From: Arthrobacter globiformis
GTDB lineage: Bacteria > Actinomycetota > Actinomycetes > Actinomycetales > Micrococcaceae
Assembly: GCF_030815865.1 (NCBI RefSeq)
Contig: NZ_JAUSXI010000001.1
Coordinates: 868,001-932,000, forward strand
Direction: 5' to 3'
Length of the DNA: 64,000 bases
In this document: positions 17,785-26,727 of the stretch, in pieces
Position numbering within the stretch: position 1 is the stretch's first letter
How the letters are laid out: every line of letters begins with the position of its first letter
The notes under the pieces: model-generated
Databases searched by the model: none
Seen by the model: only the letters and a program-made list of their open reading frames with translations
What the model was told of the DNA's origin: nothing
Made by a program: the position numbers and the translations under genes

Positions 17785-18567
17785 GTGAATCAGGCACCGG
17801 TCCAAGGCGCACAGGTCGTCAGCCGCATCGCGGGCCTCCTGCGCATCGTGGGACGCAAGCCGGAAGGAAGCCCGCTCGTGGAGCTGGTGCGGGACTCGGG
17901 GCTGACCCGTCCAACCGTGCACCGCCTGCTCACGTCACTCGCGGCCGAGGGCCTCCTCGACCACGACCCCCTGAGCGGGAACTGGATGCTCGGCCCCGAG
18001 GCCCTGCTGATGGGCTCGGTTGCTGCCGCGCGGTTTCCGCTGGAGGACCTGGCGAGGCCCAGCCTGCGCCGGCTTGCGGAGGAGACCGGTGAGAGCGCCT
18101 TCTTCTCGATCAGGCGTGGCGCCGAGACTGTGTGCCTGCTGCGCGAGGAGGGCAGCTTCCCCGTCCGCTCCTTCGTGCTTCACGAGGGTGTCCGGTTTCC
18201 GCTGGGCGTGGCGTCGGCCGGAACGGCGATTATGGCGTTCCTCCCTGAGGCAGAGCAGGAGCAGATCCTGGCGGACTGGGCTGCCCATGCAGGCAAGTAC
18301 GGGCAGGGCCACCCGGAGGACGTGGTCCGGGACAACCTGCGCCAGACCCGCCGCCGCGGTTACTCCGTGAACCCCGGACTTGTCCTCGAGGGCAGCTGGG
18401 GAATGGGTGCGGCGGTCTTCGACCAGGCCGGCCGGCCATCATGGGCGCTGTCCCTGACCGGCATCGAACCCCGGTTCCGTGGAGACCGGCGCGAGCTGCT
18501 GGGGCGGCTCCTGCTGGAGGAGGCCCACCGGCTTACCGCCCGGCTCCAGAGGCGGAGCGCCAACTGA
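17785..18567 (+). CDS. IclR-family transcriptional regulator
   Basis: A 260-residue regulator: N-terminal winged helix (VVSRIAGLLRIVG, SGLTRPTVHRLLTSLAAEGL) and a C-terminal effector domain (ETGESAFFSIRRGAETVCLL, GVASAGTAIMAFLPE, RRRGYSVNPGLVLEGSWGMG). GTG start with GGGAGA upstream. Divergent from scoAB; by analogy with PcaR/ScoR-like regulators it probably senses a ring-cleavage or ketoacid intermediate. Confidence 0.9.
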   Translation: MNQAPVQGAQVVSRIAGLLRIVGRKPEGSPLVELVRDSGLTRPTVHRLLTSLAAEGLLDHDPLSGNWMLGPEALLMGSVAAARFPLEDLARPSLRRLAEETGESAFFSIRRGAETVCLLREEGSFPVRSFVLHEGVRFPLGVASAGTAIMAFLPEAEQEQILADWAAHAGKYGQGHPEDVVRDNLRQTRRRGYSVNPGLVLEGSWGMGAAVFDQAGRPSWALSLTGIEPRFRGDRRELLGRLLLEEAHRLTARLQRRSAN

Positions 18568-18588
18568 AAACTCTCCTCGACAAACACA

Positions 18589-18617
18589 TTGACGCGGAGC
18601 ACCATTGGGACTGTATC
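18589..18617 (+). promoter_or_regulatory. Possible promoter in the 348-bp gap before the cupredoxin gene
   Basis: TTGACG (18589-18594) and TGTATC (18612-18617) are separated by 17 bp. This would start transcription about 290 bp before the cupredoxin gene, leaving a long leader. The rest of 18568-18915 holds no convincing gene, only GC-rich sequence with short inverted repeats. Confidence 0.4.
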
Positions 18618-18915
18618 GGTAGTCTCGGGCCGGTCGGCTTCGGCCGCACATCGGTCACGAATCAGGCTCTGACGGCTCAACAGAACCACAACTTGTCCCT
18701 TCGAGAACCGGAAAGTCCCGTGTTGTCGCCTAGTCCGGTGGCGGGTCCGGTTCCGGGGCCTCTTTCCTGCGCTGGGCTGGGCGACAAGGAAAGCAGAAGG
18801 GCCCCGCTGGCCCGTACCGCTCTGGCATCGGTCCGGCGCCGCAATCCGCGGGTCGGCACCTTCCCGGCTGGCCGCACAGCGGCCGCCAACGCCCAGCGTA
18901 AAAGGAATGAGTCGC

Positions 18916-19872
18916 ATGACTCTCAAACCAGCAAACCACCAAAGGCCGCACCTGCTGCGCCTTCTCCTCGCCTCTTTGGCGGCCATGCTTTTGCCGCTCT
19001 CCCTCAGCAGCGCCGCATATGCCGGCGACGAGGACTCACCGAAGACCTGGACTGTCCAGGTCGGCTCAGAGTCCTCAGACCAGGCCATCCAGGGCATGTC
19101 CTTCCTTCCGTCGAACATCTATGTCAACGCCGGAGACAACATCAAGTGGGTAGCAAACTCCGCCGAAATCCACACCGTGACTTTCCTGGCGAAAGGCCAG
19201 TCGCTCAAGCCCTTCAACCCCTTTGACCCGAAGCAGCTGGGCCGACAGGGTGGCACAGGCTATGACGGCCACTCATACTACAACTCCGGAATCATGGCCA
19301 ACGTCTCCAACACCGGCTTCAAAGCGGTCGAGCATTACACGCTGAAGTTCACGCACACTGGCAATTTCACCTACTACTGCGTCGTTCATGGCGTGGCGAT
19401 GAAGGGTACTGTCCATGTCCGGGCCGCCGGAACCGACTACCCCTTCAGCCAGTCACAGTACGACCGCCAGGGCAAGAAGCAGGAACGGAAGATCGTGCGG
19501 GATGGCGAGAAGCAATGGGAGGCTGCCCGCAAGCAGGCCAGTAACCACAAGGTGATCGCCGGAACGGACAACGAAACTGCCATGCTGATGCGGTTCGTCC
19601 ATCACGAGATAGTGGTCCACCTTGGCGAGACTGTGACGTTTGTGAACAGCGGAATGGGTGCACCGCACACCGTGACGTTCGGGCAGGAGCCAGCCAATGT
19701 GTTTGCGCCCGTGGGCAATCCCAAGGACTTTAAGGGCGGGAACCTCAGCTCCGGCCTGATGGAGCCAGGGGACAAATTCACCGTGACGTTCAATAAGGTG
19801 GGAGAGTTCGACTACATCTGCGCCCTGCACGACTACATGGGCATGGTGGGTGAGGTGGAAGTCCGGCGCTGA
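18916..19872 (+). CDS. Secreted protein with two cupredoxin domains
   Basis: A 318-residue exported protein: basic start, hydrophobic core and signal-peptidase site after SSAAYAG. Two plastocyanin/azurin-like domains follow. Domain 1 keeps type-1 copper ligands H86, C155, H158 and M162 (IHTVTF, YYCVVHGVAM). Domain 2 keeps H251, C302, H305 and M308 or M310 (PHTVTF, YICALHDYMGM). It may carry electrons or store copper at the cell surface. The ATG at 18916 is preferred to that at 18907 because AAAGGA (18901-18906) is correctly spaced for it. No electron partner is adjacent. Confidence 0.87.
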   Translation: MTLKPANHQRPHLLRLLLASLAAMLLPLSLSSAAYAGDEDSPKTWTVQVGSESSDQAIQGMSFLPSNIYVNAGDNIKWVANSAEIHTVTFLAKGQSLKPFNPFDPKQLGRQGGTGYDGHSYYNSGIMANVSNTGFKAVEHYTLKFTHTGNFTYYCVVHGVAMKGTVHVRAAGTDYPFSQSQYDRQGKKQERKIVRDGEKQWEAARKQASNHKVIAGTDNETAMLMRFVHHEIVVHLGETVTFVNSGMGAPHTVTFGQEPANVFAPVGNPKDFKGGNLSSGLMEPGDKFTVTFNKVGEFDYICALHDYMGMVGEVEVRR

Positions 19873-19963
19873 CTGGAAGCCCCGGACGTTTCCTTGTGAT
19901 GCCTGCAGTGCCGTGCCTACCCTTGCACTACGGGCGCGGGACTGCAGCAAAGGAGCCGGAGCC

Positions 19964-20878
19964 ATGAGCACCAGGGTCTACTTCGACGAATACGGCGGCC
20001 CCCAGGTCCTGAAGGTGGGTACGGAGCAGCTGGCCGAGCCGGGTGACGGCCTGGTCCGGGTGGAATTCCGGGCGGTCAGCGTCAACCCCGCGGACTGGAA
20101 ACTCGTGGCTGGCTACCTGAAAAAGTGGGTGCCCCTGGACTTTCCGGCGGTGCCCGGCAGCGAAGCGGCCGGCGTCGTGACCGCCGTCGGGCCCGCTTTT
20201 GAGGGGTTCGCGGTGGGTGACGAGGTCATCTGGAACAGAGTTATGGGTGGCTACCGGACAGAGGCCGTGGTGCCGTCCGACCAGCTGACCCCCCTGCCGG
20301 CGGGCGTGGACTTCGAGCAGGCTGCGTGCATTCCGGTGGCAGGGGGCACAGCGTATTCGGCCCTGAAGCAGCTCATGGTGGGAGCCGGGGACACGGTGCT
20401 GATCCATGGAGCCGCGGGCGGGGTTGGCTCGGCCGCGGTCCAGATTGCGCAGGCCTTCGGCGCACGCGTGATCGGCACGGCGTCCGAGGCCAACCAGGAG
20501 TATCTCAGCGAACTGGGCGCCGAACCCGTGACGTACGGCCGCGGCCTGGCCGAACGGGTGCGCTCCCTGGCCGACGATGCCGGCACAGTCACGGCAGTCC
20601 TGGACACCGTGGGGAGCGAGGATTCGCTGGCAGCAACAGCCGAGCTGCTCCAGGGCACCGGCCGGGCGGTGACCACCGTTCCCAGCGAGCAGTCATCAGC
20701 AGCCGGGCTCGCGGCCGTACAGCAGCTGGAAGGCCGGGTGGCGGAAGTGGGGACGCTCGCCGCCGAGGGCCAGATCACCTTCACGATCGCGCACCGGATG
20801 CCGCTGATTGAGGCCGCCGACGCGCTGGAAATCAGCCGCGGCGGCCACGGCCGCGGGAAGATCCTGCTGCTGCCTTAG
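19964..20878 (+). CDS. NADPH:quinone oxidoreductase, zinc-free MDR family
   Basis: A 304-residue medium-chain reductase lacking zinc ligands. VYFDEYGGPQVLKVG opens the fold, then VPGSEAAGVVTAVGP, and the NADPH loop IHGAAGGVGSAAVQIAQAFG. It matches the zeta-crystallin/quinone reductase group. AAAGGAG lies before the ATG at 19964. Convergent with nadE, with 28 bp between the stop codons. Physiological acceptor unknown. Confidence 0.86.
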   Translation: MSTRVYFDEYGGPQVLKVGTEQLAEPGDGLVRVEFRAVSVNPADWKLVAGYLKKWVPLDFPAVPGSEAAGVVTAVGPAFEGFAVGDEVIWNRVMGGYRTEAVVPSDQLTPLPAGVDFEQAACIPVAGGTAYSALKQLMVGAGDTVLIHGAAGGVGSAAVQIAQAFGARVIGTASEANQEYLSELGAEPVTYGRGLAERVRSLADDAGTVTAVLDTVGSEDSLAATAELLQGTGRAVTTVPSEQSSAAGLAAVQQLEGRVAEVGTLAAEGQITFTIAHRMPLIEAADALEISRGGHGRGKILLLP

Positions 20879-20906
20879 AAGCGCCCGGAGGCCAAGCCCA
20901 GCTGGC

Positions 20907-21761
20907 TCAAAGACCCACCCTGCCCTCTTCCGGACCCTCGTGCTTCCACCAGGTGTCGAAGATGCTGACCGGAACTGTGCGCTTGTGCCGGGTCCGCAAG
21001 TACTTCTGCTCGATCAACTCTGCAGCGCTGTCGCCGACGTCGCGGCCCTCGAGGTAATCGTCGATCTGGTCGTAGCTCAGGCCCAGTTCGTCCTCGTCGG
21101 TGCGGCCGGGCCTGCCGTCCAGGAGGTCGGCCGTCGGCACCTTCTTCCACACCCGCTCCGGAGCGCCGAGGTGTTCCAGCAGGGCCCGGTTCTGCCGCTT
21201 GTTGAGGCCGAACAGCGGCAGGATGTCGGCCCCGCCGTCGCCGTATTTGGTGAAGAACCCGGTGACGGATTCAGCTCCGTGGTCCGTGCCGATGACGAGG
21301 TAGTTGTGCTCGCCCGCCAGGGCGTACTGGGCGATCATGCGCGTGCGGGCCTTGGTGTTGCCCTTGTGGAAGTCGGAGATGCCGTTGCCGACCGTCTTTT
21401 CGAACTCGTCCTCGAAGCCGTCCACGGCGGCGGAAATGTTGAACGTCCATTCCTTGGAGGCCTTGATGAAGTCCAGGGCGGCCTGCGCGTCCTCCTCGTC
21501 GTGCTGGGCGCCGTAGGGGAGGCGGACCGCCACAAACTGCGCGTCCACGCCCTCTGACTGCAACTCTTCGACCGCGAGCTGGGCGAGCCGCCCGGCGAGC
21601 GACGAGTCAAGGCCGCCGGAGATGCCCAGGACAAAGCCCTTGGTGCCGGTGGCCTTGAGGTACTCCTTCAGGAAAATGACGCGTTTGCGCACCTCCTCTG
21701 CGGGATCGATCTGGGGCTGGACGCCCATTTCTTCGATGATCTTGGCTTGGAGTGTGCGCAT
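20907..21761 (-). CDS. nadE: Ammonia-dependent NAD synthetase
   Basis: A 284-residue NAD(+) synthetase. The PP-loop [19 protein letters not shown] binds [43 protein letters not shown] and [20 protein letters not shown] are family blocks. It has no glutaminase domain, so it uses ammonia like the E. coli enzyme. The ATG at 21761 aligns with the usual N-terminus; its ribosome-binding site is weak. It converts nicotinate adenine dinucleotide to NAD. Confidence 0.95.
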   Translation of the reverse strand: MRTLQAKIIEEMGVQPQIDPAEEVRKRVIFLKEYLKATGTKGFVLGISGGLDSSLAGRLAQLAVEELQSEGVDAQFVAVRLPYGAQHDEEDAQAALDFIKASKEWTFNISAAVDGFEDEFEKTVGNGISDFHKGNTKARTRMIAQYALAGEHNYLVIGTDHGAESVTGFFTKYGDGGADILPLFGLNKRQNRALLEHLGAPERVWKKVPTADLLDGRPGRTDEDELGLSYDQIDDYLEGRDVGDSAAELIEQKYLRTRHKRTVPVSIFDTWWKHEGPEEGRVGL

Positions 21762-21824
21762 GAGACACAGCCTAGTCAGCGGGCTCCGCAAGGCTCAACT
21801 GTTTCCGCCCGCGTCCCGGAGGCG

Positions 21825-22850
21825 CTACCGTGCATCGGGAGCCGGTCCCGTGGAGCCCCGGACCGTCAGATGTGTCGGCATGACGGAGCGGCTGCGCGCG
21901 ACGCCGCCGGCGAGCGGGTTCAGCTGGGCCAGCAGCATGGATACCGCCACCCGGCCCGCCTGCTCGATCGGGGAGGCCATGGTGGACAGCGGCGGGTTGC
22001 AGAAATCGGCGCCGAAGATGTCATCGCAGCCCACGATACTCATGTCCTGTGGCACCCTGATGCCGCGTTCGCGCAGCCGCTGGAGCATCCCAATGGCAAT
22101 GAGGTCGTTGAACACGATGCACGCGGTCACGCCGCTGTGCACGGCGGCATCTGCAGCAGCAGCACCGGACTGGGTCTTGGGGGCGAAGGGGCCCAGCCTG
22201 CGCACCTCCACGCCGCGCTCTTCGGCGGCCTCGGACAGCGTGTCCCACCGCCGGGTGCTGGACTGCGAGGTTGCCGGGCCGGCGATGTAGGCGACGCTGT
22301 GGTGGCCGAGCGAGATGAGGTGGTCCAAAGCCTGGGTGGTGGCCGACGGCGTGTCGATGAGAACGGCGGGAACACCGGCGACGTCGCGGTTGATGGTGAC
22401 CATCGGCATTTTCGCGGCTGCGGCCAGCAGCGCCTCGTCGGTGAGCCGGGATGCGGCCACCACCACTCCATCCGCACTCTTGCGCAGCTGCTCCACTGCG
22501 CTGGCCTCCACCTCGTCGGATTCCTCCGTGTCCACCAGCAGCTGGGTGTACCCGGCAGCCTTCAGCTGCAGCTGCGTGCCCCTGATGAGGTCGAAGTAGA
22601 ACGGGTTGGTGATGTCCGGCACCAGGACTCCGACGGCGCCGGTCCGGCCGGAGCTCAGCGCCTTGGCCTGGCTGTTGGGCACGTAGTGGAGCTGGGCGGC
22701 CGCTGCTTCGATCCGCTGGCGGGTGCGGATATTGACGCGGTCGGGTGTGGACAGTGCGCGGGAGACGGTGGAGGCCGCCACGCCGCAGAGCGCGGCAATA
22801 TCGTGGATGGTGGCCGGCCGGTCCACTGCCGCTGGTTGCGTCGTAGCCAC
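21825..22850 (-). CDS. LacI-family repressor A
   Basis: A 341-residue LacI protein: helix-turn-helix TIHDIAALCGVAASTVSRAL, then a periplasmic-binding-type effector domain (GVLVPDITNPFYFDLIRGTQ, MSIVGCDDIFGADFCNPPLS). GTG start with GAGGAG upstream. It is divergent from the first isomerase/oxidoreductase module, whose promoter carries a LacI operator. It is clearly paralogous to the LacI gene at 32658 (shared DDIFGADF and SRALS blocks), and either or both could bind the four operators in this region. Confidence 0.92.
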   Translation of the reverse strand: MATTQPAAVDRPATIHDIAALCGVAASTVSRALSTPDRVNIRTRQRIEAAAAQLHYVPNSQAKALSSGRTGAVGVLVPDITNPFYFDLIRGTQLQLKAAGYTQLLVDTEESDEVEASAVEQLRKSADGVVVAASRLTDEALLAAAAKMPMVTINRDVAGVPAVLIDTPSATTQALDHLISLGHHSVAYIAGPATSQSSTRRWDTLSEAAEERGVEVRRLGPFAPKTQSGAAAADAAVHSGVTACIVFNDLIAIGMLQRLRERGIRVPQDMSIVGCDDIFGADFCNPPLSTMASPIEQAGRVAVSMLLAQLNPLAGGVARSRSVMPTHLTVRGSTGPAPDAR

Positions 22851-22983
22851 GGAGCTCCTCTCTGAACGTGCGAGCCACCGGAAGGGGGGCTCTCTAACCG
22901 TGTCCCGCGGGCCCTCGTGGCACGGGTCGAATTGGTAGGTCTGTGACTGACGGCACAGGTCCGTTGCACAAGAATGCCACAGG

Positions 22984-23033
22984 TTGTCAAGGTTGGCAAT
23001 CGGTTGTCATCGGCGTGCCATTTGGCCTAGACT
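22984..23033 (+). promoter_or_regulatory. LacI operator and promoter of the first isomerase/oxidoreductase module
   Basis: Operator TTGGCAATCGGTTGTCAT at 22993-23010, preceded by an extra half-site TTGTCAA at 22984. A promoter TTGTCA (23004-23009), 18-bp spacer, TAGACT (23028-23033) overlaps the operator, so bound repressor would block the -35 element. The rest of the 269-bp divergent region shows nothing. Confidence 0.7.
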
Positions 23034-23119
23034 GGCTCCGACACTGTTGTGAACTGCGTCACCGCGCTCAAGCCGGGAACGGGCTGCCGCGCGGCGGCCG
23101 CGAAAACCAGGAGACCCGC

Positions 23120-23968
23120 GTGAGCAAAACCCCAACCACCGTCTGGCAGCTATCGGGATTCGGCGACGAGATCGACCCGGATCCCGCAGTGCAGGCCGCC
23201 GTACTGCTTGCGCTGGGGGCCAGCCATATCGAGGTCCGCAGCGCCTGGGGCACCAACGTCTCGGAACTGGACTCCGGTCAGGTTGCCCGGCTCAAGGAAA
23301 TTCTTGACGGCAAGGGCCTCAAGGTCTCCGCCGTCGCCAGCCCCATCGGCAAGGTGGACGTCAGCCTGCCGGTGGAACATGAACTGGACAGGCTGCGGCA
23401 GATCATCTCCGTGGCGAAGGGGCTGGACACCAGGTGTATCCGCATCTTCTCCTTCTATCGGGCGGAGGGGCAAAGTCCCGAGGACATCCGCGGGGATGTC
23501 CTGGCGCGCATGGGTGCGCTGGCAGCGCTCGCCGAGGAGTCCGGCGTCGTGCTTCTGCATGAAAACGAAAAGGGAATCTACGGCGATACGCCGGAGCGCG
23601 TCCTGGACATTATGCAGTCGGTGGATTCGCCGGCCCTGCGCATCGCCTGGGACAACGCCAACTTTGTCCAGGTGGGCGTCAAGCCGTACACCGACGGGTA
23701 TGCCATGCTGCGCCCTTACCTGGAGTACTTCCAGGTGAAGGATGCGCTCTCGACCACCGGTGAGGTGGTGCCCGCCGGCGAGGGCGACGGCGAACTCGAC
23801 GCCACCATCGCCGCCCTCAAAGCGGACGGTTTCACCGGCTTTGCCTCGCTGGAACCGCACCTGGCCAGCGCCCACGAACTGGGCGGTTTCTCCGGGCCAG
23901 TGGCCTTCGGAACCGCTGCCCGCGCCTTCGCCGCGCTCGCCGCGAAACATGGAATAGAACTGTCGTGA
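23120..23968 (+). CDS. Sugar phosphate isomerase/epimerase-family TIM barrel (module 1)
   Basis: A 282-residue AP-endonuclease-2/xylose-isomerase-like barrel. Metal-site segments are VLLHENEKGIYGDTPERVLD, AWDNANFVQVGVKP and FQVKDALSTTGEVVPAGEGD, with a late FASLEPHLA. GTG start at 23120 with CAGGAG upstream; the frame further upstream covers the promoter and is not coding. The fold supports isomerases, epimerases, dehydratases and, in 3-ketoglycoside pathways, lyases. Its stop overlaps the next GTG (GTGA), so it works with the oxidoreductase. Confidence 0.82.
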   Translation: MSKTPTTVWQLSGFGDEIDPDPAVQAAVLLALGASHIEVRSAWGTNVSELDSGQVARLKEILDGKGLKVSAVASPIGKVDVSLPVEHELDRLRQIISVAKGLDTRCIRIFSFYRAEGQSPEDIRGDVLARMGALAALAEESGVVLLHENEKGIYGDTPERVLDIMQSVDSPALRIAWDNANFVQVGVKPYTDGYAMLRPYLEYFQVKDALSTTGEVVPAGEGDGELDATIAALKADGFTGFASLEPHLASAHELGGFSGPVAFGTAARAFAALAAKHGIELS

Positions 23969-24975
23969 GTACGACGGCGGCCGTCATCGGCTGCGGCGAT
24001 GTCTCCTCAGTGCACTTCGAGGCAATAGCAAAGCTCGACGGCGCCACCCTGGTGGGCGTCTGCGATCCGGACCCGCAACGGCTGGCTTCCGCGCAGGCCG
24101 CCTACGGCGTCCCCGGCTTCGCAGATCACCTGAGCCTCATCGAAGCGGTCCGCCCGGACGTGGTGCACATCTGCACCCCACATGACCGGCACGCCTCCGT
24201 GGCGGCGGACTGCCTGGAGCGCGGGGTGCACGTCATTGTCGAGAAGCCCCTGGCCCACACGCTCGCGGAGGGGCGGCGGCTGGTCGAAGCTGCTTCTGGC
24301 GGCAGAACCAAGATCGCGGTGTGCTTCCAGAACCGGTACAACGCGACGGCGCAGGCCATGTACTCGCTGCTGTCCACGGGCGGCCTGGGGCGCGTGTTGG
24401 GGGCCTCGGCCACGGTGATGTGGCAGCGCACGGCGGAGTATTACCTCAGCCGCCCGTGGCGGGGGAGCTGGGCCGGCGGCGGGGGAGGCCTGATGATGAA
24501 CCAGGCCATCCACACCGTGGACCTGCTCCAGTGGCTCGTGGGCGACGTAACGGCTGTCAGCGGCAACGCCTCCACCCGCTTCCTGGGCGGAACCATCGAG
24601 GTGGAGGACACCGCGGAATTCGTGGCCGAACATGCCAACGGTGCCCGGAGCGCGTTCTACGCCACGCTGGCTCACGCCGCCAACGCTCCCGTCACCCTTG
24701 AGGTGGTCACGGAGGAGGCGGTGCTGAGCCTCCGTGGCGACCTCACCGTCACCTACGCGGACGGACGAGTGGAAGTTGTTCCGGAGCGCCGCAGTGAGTC
24801 TGGCGGCCGCTCTTACTGGGGCGCCTCGCATGAGCTGCTGATCACCGATTTCTATGCCCGGCTGGATGATGCCGATCCATTCTGGATCAGCCCCGCCGAA
24901 GCCGAAAAGTCCCTGCGCATCGTCAAGGACGTGTACCTCCAGAGCTACCCGGAGTCCGCTGCAACGGTCTCCTAG
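23965..24975 (+). CDS. Gfo/Idh/MocA-family oxidoreductase (module 1)
   Basis: A 336-residue NAD(P)-dependent sugar oxidoreductase. The Rossmann start is AAVIGCGDVSSVHFEAIA, the EKP motif is HVIVEKPLAHTLAEG, and GGLMMNQAIHTVDLLQW is the substrate-domain block with the conserved histidine. Family members oxidise glucosides, inositols or uronates. Coupled to the isomerase-like gene by a 4-bp overlap. A second such pair is at 30450-32513. Confidence 0.88.
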   Translation: MSTTAAVIGCGDVSSVHFEAIAKLDGATLVGVCDPDPQRLASAQAAYGVPGFADHLSLIEAVRPDVVHICTPHDRHASVAADCLERGVHVIVEKPLAHTLAEGRRLVEAASGGRTKIAVCFQNRYNATAQAMYSLLSTGGLGRVLGASATVMWQRTAEYYLSRPWRGSWAGGGGGLMMNQAIHTVDLLQWLVGDVTAVSGNASTRFLGGTIEVEDTAEFVAEHANGARSAFYATLAHAANAPVTLEVVTEEAVLSLRGDLTVTYADGRVEVVPERRSESGGRSYWGASHELLITDFYARLDDADPFWISPAEAEKSLRIVKDVYLQSYPESAATVS

Positions 24976-25060
24976 AAGCGTGCTGTGGCAACGGGCTGCA
25001 TTGACCGCACCATGGCCACTGCCTGACTTGGACCCTCCCCAAGAAAAACGGCAACCATTT

Positions 25061-25100
25061 TTGACAATCGGTTGCCAAGCTTGGCAACAATGCGTACTGT
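25061..25100 (+). promoter_or_regulatory. Composite LacI operator and promoter of the ABC transporter operon
   Basis: Operator TTGACAATCGGTTGCCAA at 25061-25078 overlaps a perfect 16-bp palindrome TTGCCAAGCTTGGCAA at 25072-25087. A promoter TTGCCA (25072-25077), 17-bp spacer, TACTGT (25095-25100) shares the same bases. The overlapping half-sites could hold two repressor dimers. Confidence 0.72.
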
Positions 25101-25196
25101 GAATCCCAGACGGTCGGTGTGGCCCACGCCACACCGACCTCATCCCAAAGCCCACGTTCCACAGACTCCCTTCCAATTCCTTTCAAGGAGCCAACA

Positions 25197-26721
25197 ATGA
25201 AGTTAGGTCCCAAGGCGGCAACGGCCGCCATTATTCTCAGCGCCGGACTGGCGCTGACCGGGTGCGGCGGCACGGCAACCTCCGGTTCTGCCGGTACGGC
25301 TGCCAACGCACTGACCATCGGCACCCTCCAGGACGTACGGTCCTGGGATCCGGCCCAGGCACATGTTGGCCACGTACTGCAGCCCTACCAGGCTGTCTAC
25401 GACACCCTGATCCTGCGCGGGCCGGACGGAAAACTGAGCCCCATGCTGGCCACCGGCTGGAAGTACAACAGCACTAACACCAAGCTCACTGTGGACCTTC
25501 GGACCGATGTCACCTTCAGTGACGGTGCCAAGTTCGACGCCGAGGCCGCCAAAGCCAACATGGACCACTTCAAGACGGCCAACGGCCCGCAGATGGCCCA
25601 GCTCGCCTCCGTCAAGGACGTGAGCGTGGTGGACGCCGACACCATCGACATCAACCTCAGTGCCGCGGAGCCAGCCCTGGAATACTTCCTGAGCCAGGCC
25701 GCCGGACTGATGGGCAGCCCCAAGGCACTCGGCACAGAGGGCATCAAGACCGAACCGGTCGGCTCCGGCCCGTACGTGATGGACAAGGCGGCGTCGGTCA
25801 AGGATTCGCAGACAGTATTCACTGCCCGCAAGGACTACTGGAACAAGGATCTGCAGAAGTACCAGAAGCTGACGTTCAAGATCCTGACCGACCTGACCGC
25901 CCGCACCAACGCCCTGGTCTCCGGGCAGGTGGACGCAACCATCCTGGACCCCAAGAACGGCAAGCAGGCCGAGGGTGCCAAGATGAAGCTGGCGGCCAAC
26001 GAGGGTTGACTGGCAGGGCCTGCTCCTGCTGGACCGCGACGGCGCCAAGAACCCGGCGCTGGCTAACGTCAAAGTTCGCCAGGCCATCAACTACGCCTTC
26101 GACCGCAAAACCATCCTCGACCAGGTCATGCTCGGCCAGGGCACGCCGACGTCGCAGCCGTTCGGCAAGGCCAGCGGTGCCTGGACCGAGGAACTGGAGA
26201 ATTACTACAGTTACGATCCGGCCAAGGCCAAGCAGCTCCTCAAGGAAGCCGGCTACGAAAACGGCGTGACCCTGGAAATCCCCAGCGTCCCCGGCTTTGA
26301 AACCCAGATTTCCGTGGTCCAGCAGCAGCTGGCGGACGTGGGCATCACCCTCAAAGTGGGCGCCGCGCTGACCAACACGTTCACGTCCGATGTCGCCGCG
26401 CAGAAGTTCACCACCATGTACTTCTCCCTCTTCCAAGGCGAGCCGACGGTCGCCGTCAACCAGATCGTCTCCACCAAGGCGCTCTACAATCCGTTCAAGA
26501 ACACCACGCCCGAGCTGCAGGCCAAGATCGACGCCGTTCAGAAGGGCGGCGCGGACGCAGGCAAGCTGGCGCAGGAAGTGAACAAGTACGTGGTGGAGCA
26601 GGCGTGGTTCGCGCCGCTGTTCCGCGTCAACCAGATGTATTACCACAACTCCAAGGTTGCGGTCACGCCGCAGATCCAGCAGGCCGTCCCGTCCATCTAC
26701 AACTACTCACCCGCCAAGTAG
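25197..26721 (+). pseudogene. ABC transporter substrate-binding protein (family 5), frameshifted
   Basis: A solute-binding lipoprotein of the peptide/nickel/glycoside-oligosaccharide type (SBP_bac_5). The lipobox LTGC has C23; early family blocks include VYDTLILRGPDGKLSPMLAT and RTDVTFSDGAKFDAEAAKAN. The first frame stops at TGA 26007-26009. The sequence continues in the next frame as VDWQGLLLLDRDGAKNPALA, VKVRQAINYAFDR and so on to 26721. Removing one G from GGG at 26003-26005 restores a 507-residue protein of normal length. The rest of the transporter operon is intact, so this is either a recent mutation, a sequencing error or, less likely, recoding. Confidence 0.85.
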
Positions 26722-26727
26722 GACGCC

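Noticed and set aside
26001..26010. Programmed +1 frameshift in the binding-protein gene
   Set aside because: The GGT TGA C context is only loosely like prfB, there is no separate upstream Shine-Dalgarno-like stimulator, and two other genes show the same kind of extra G, so error or mutation is more likely.
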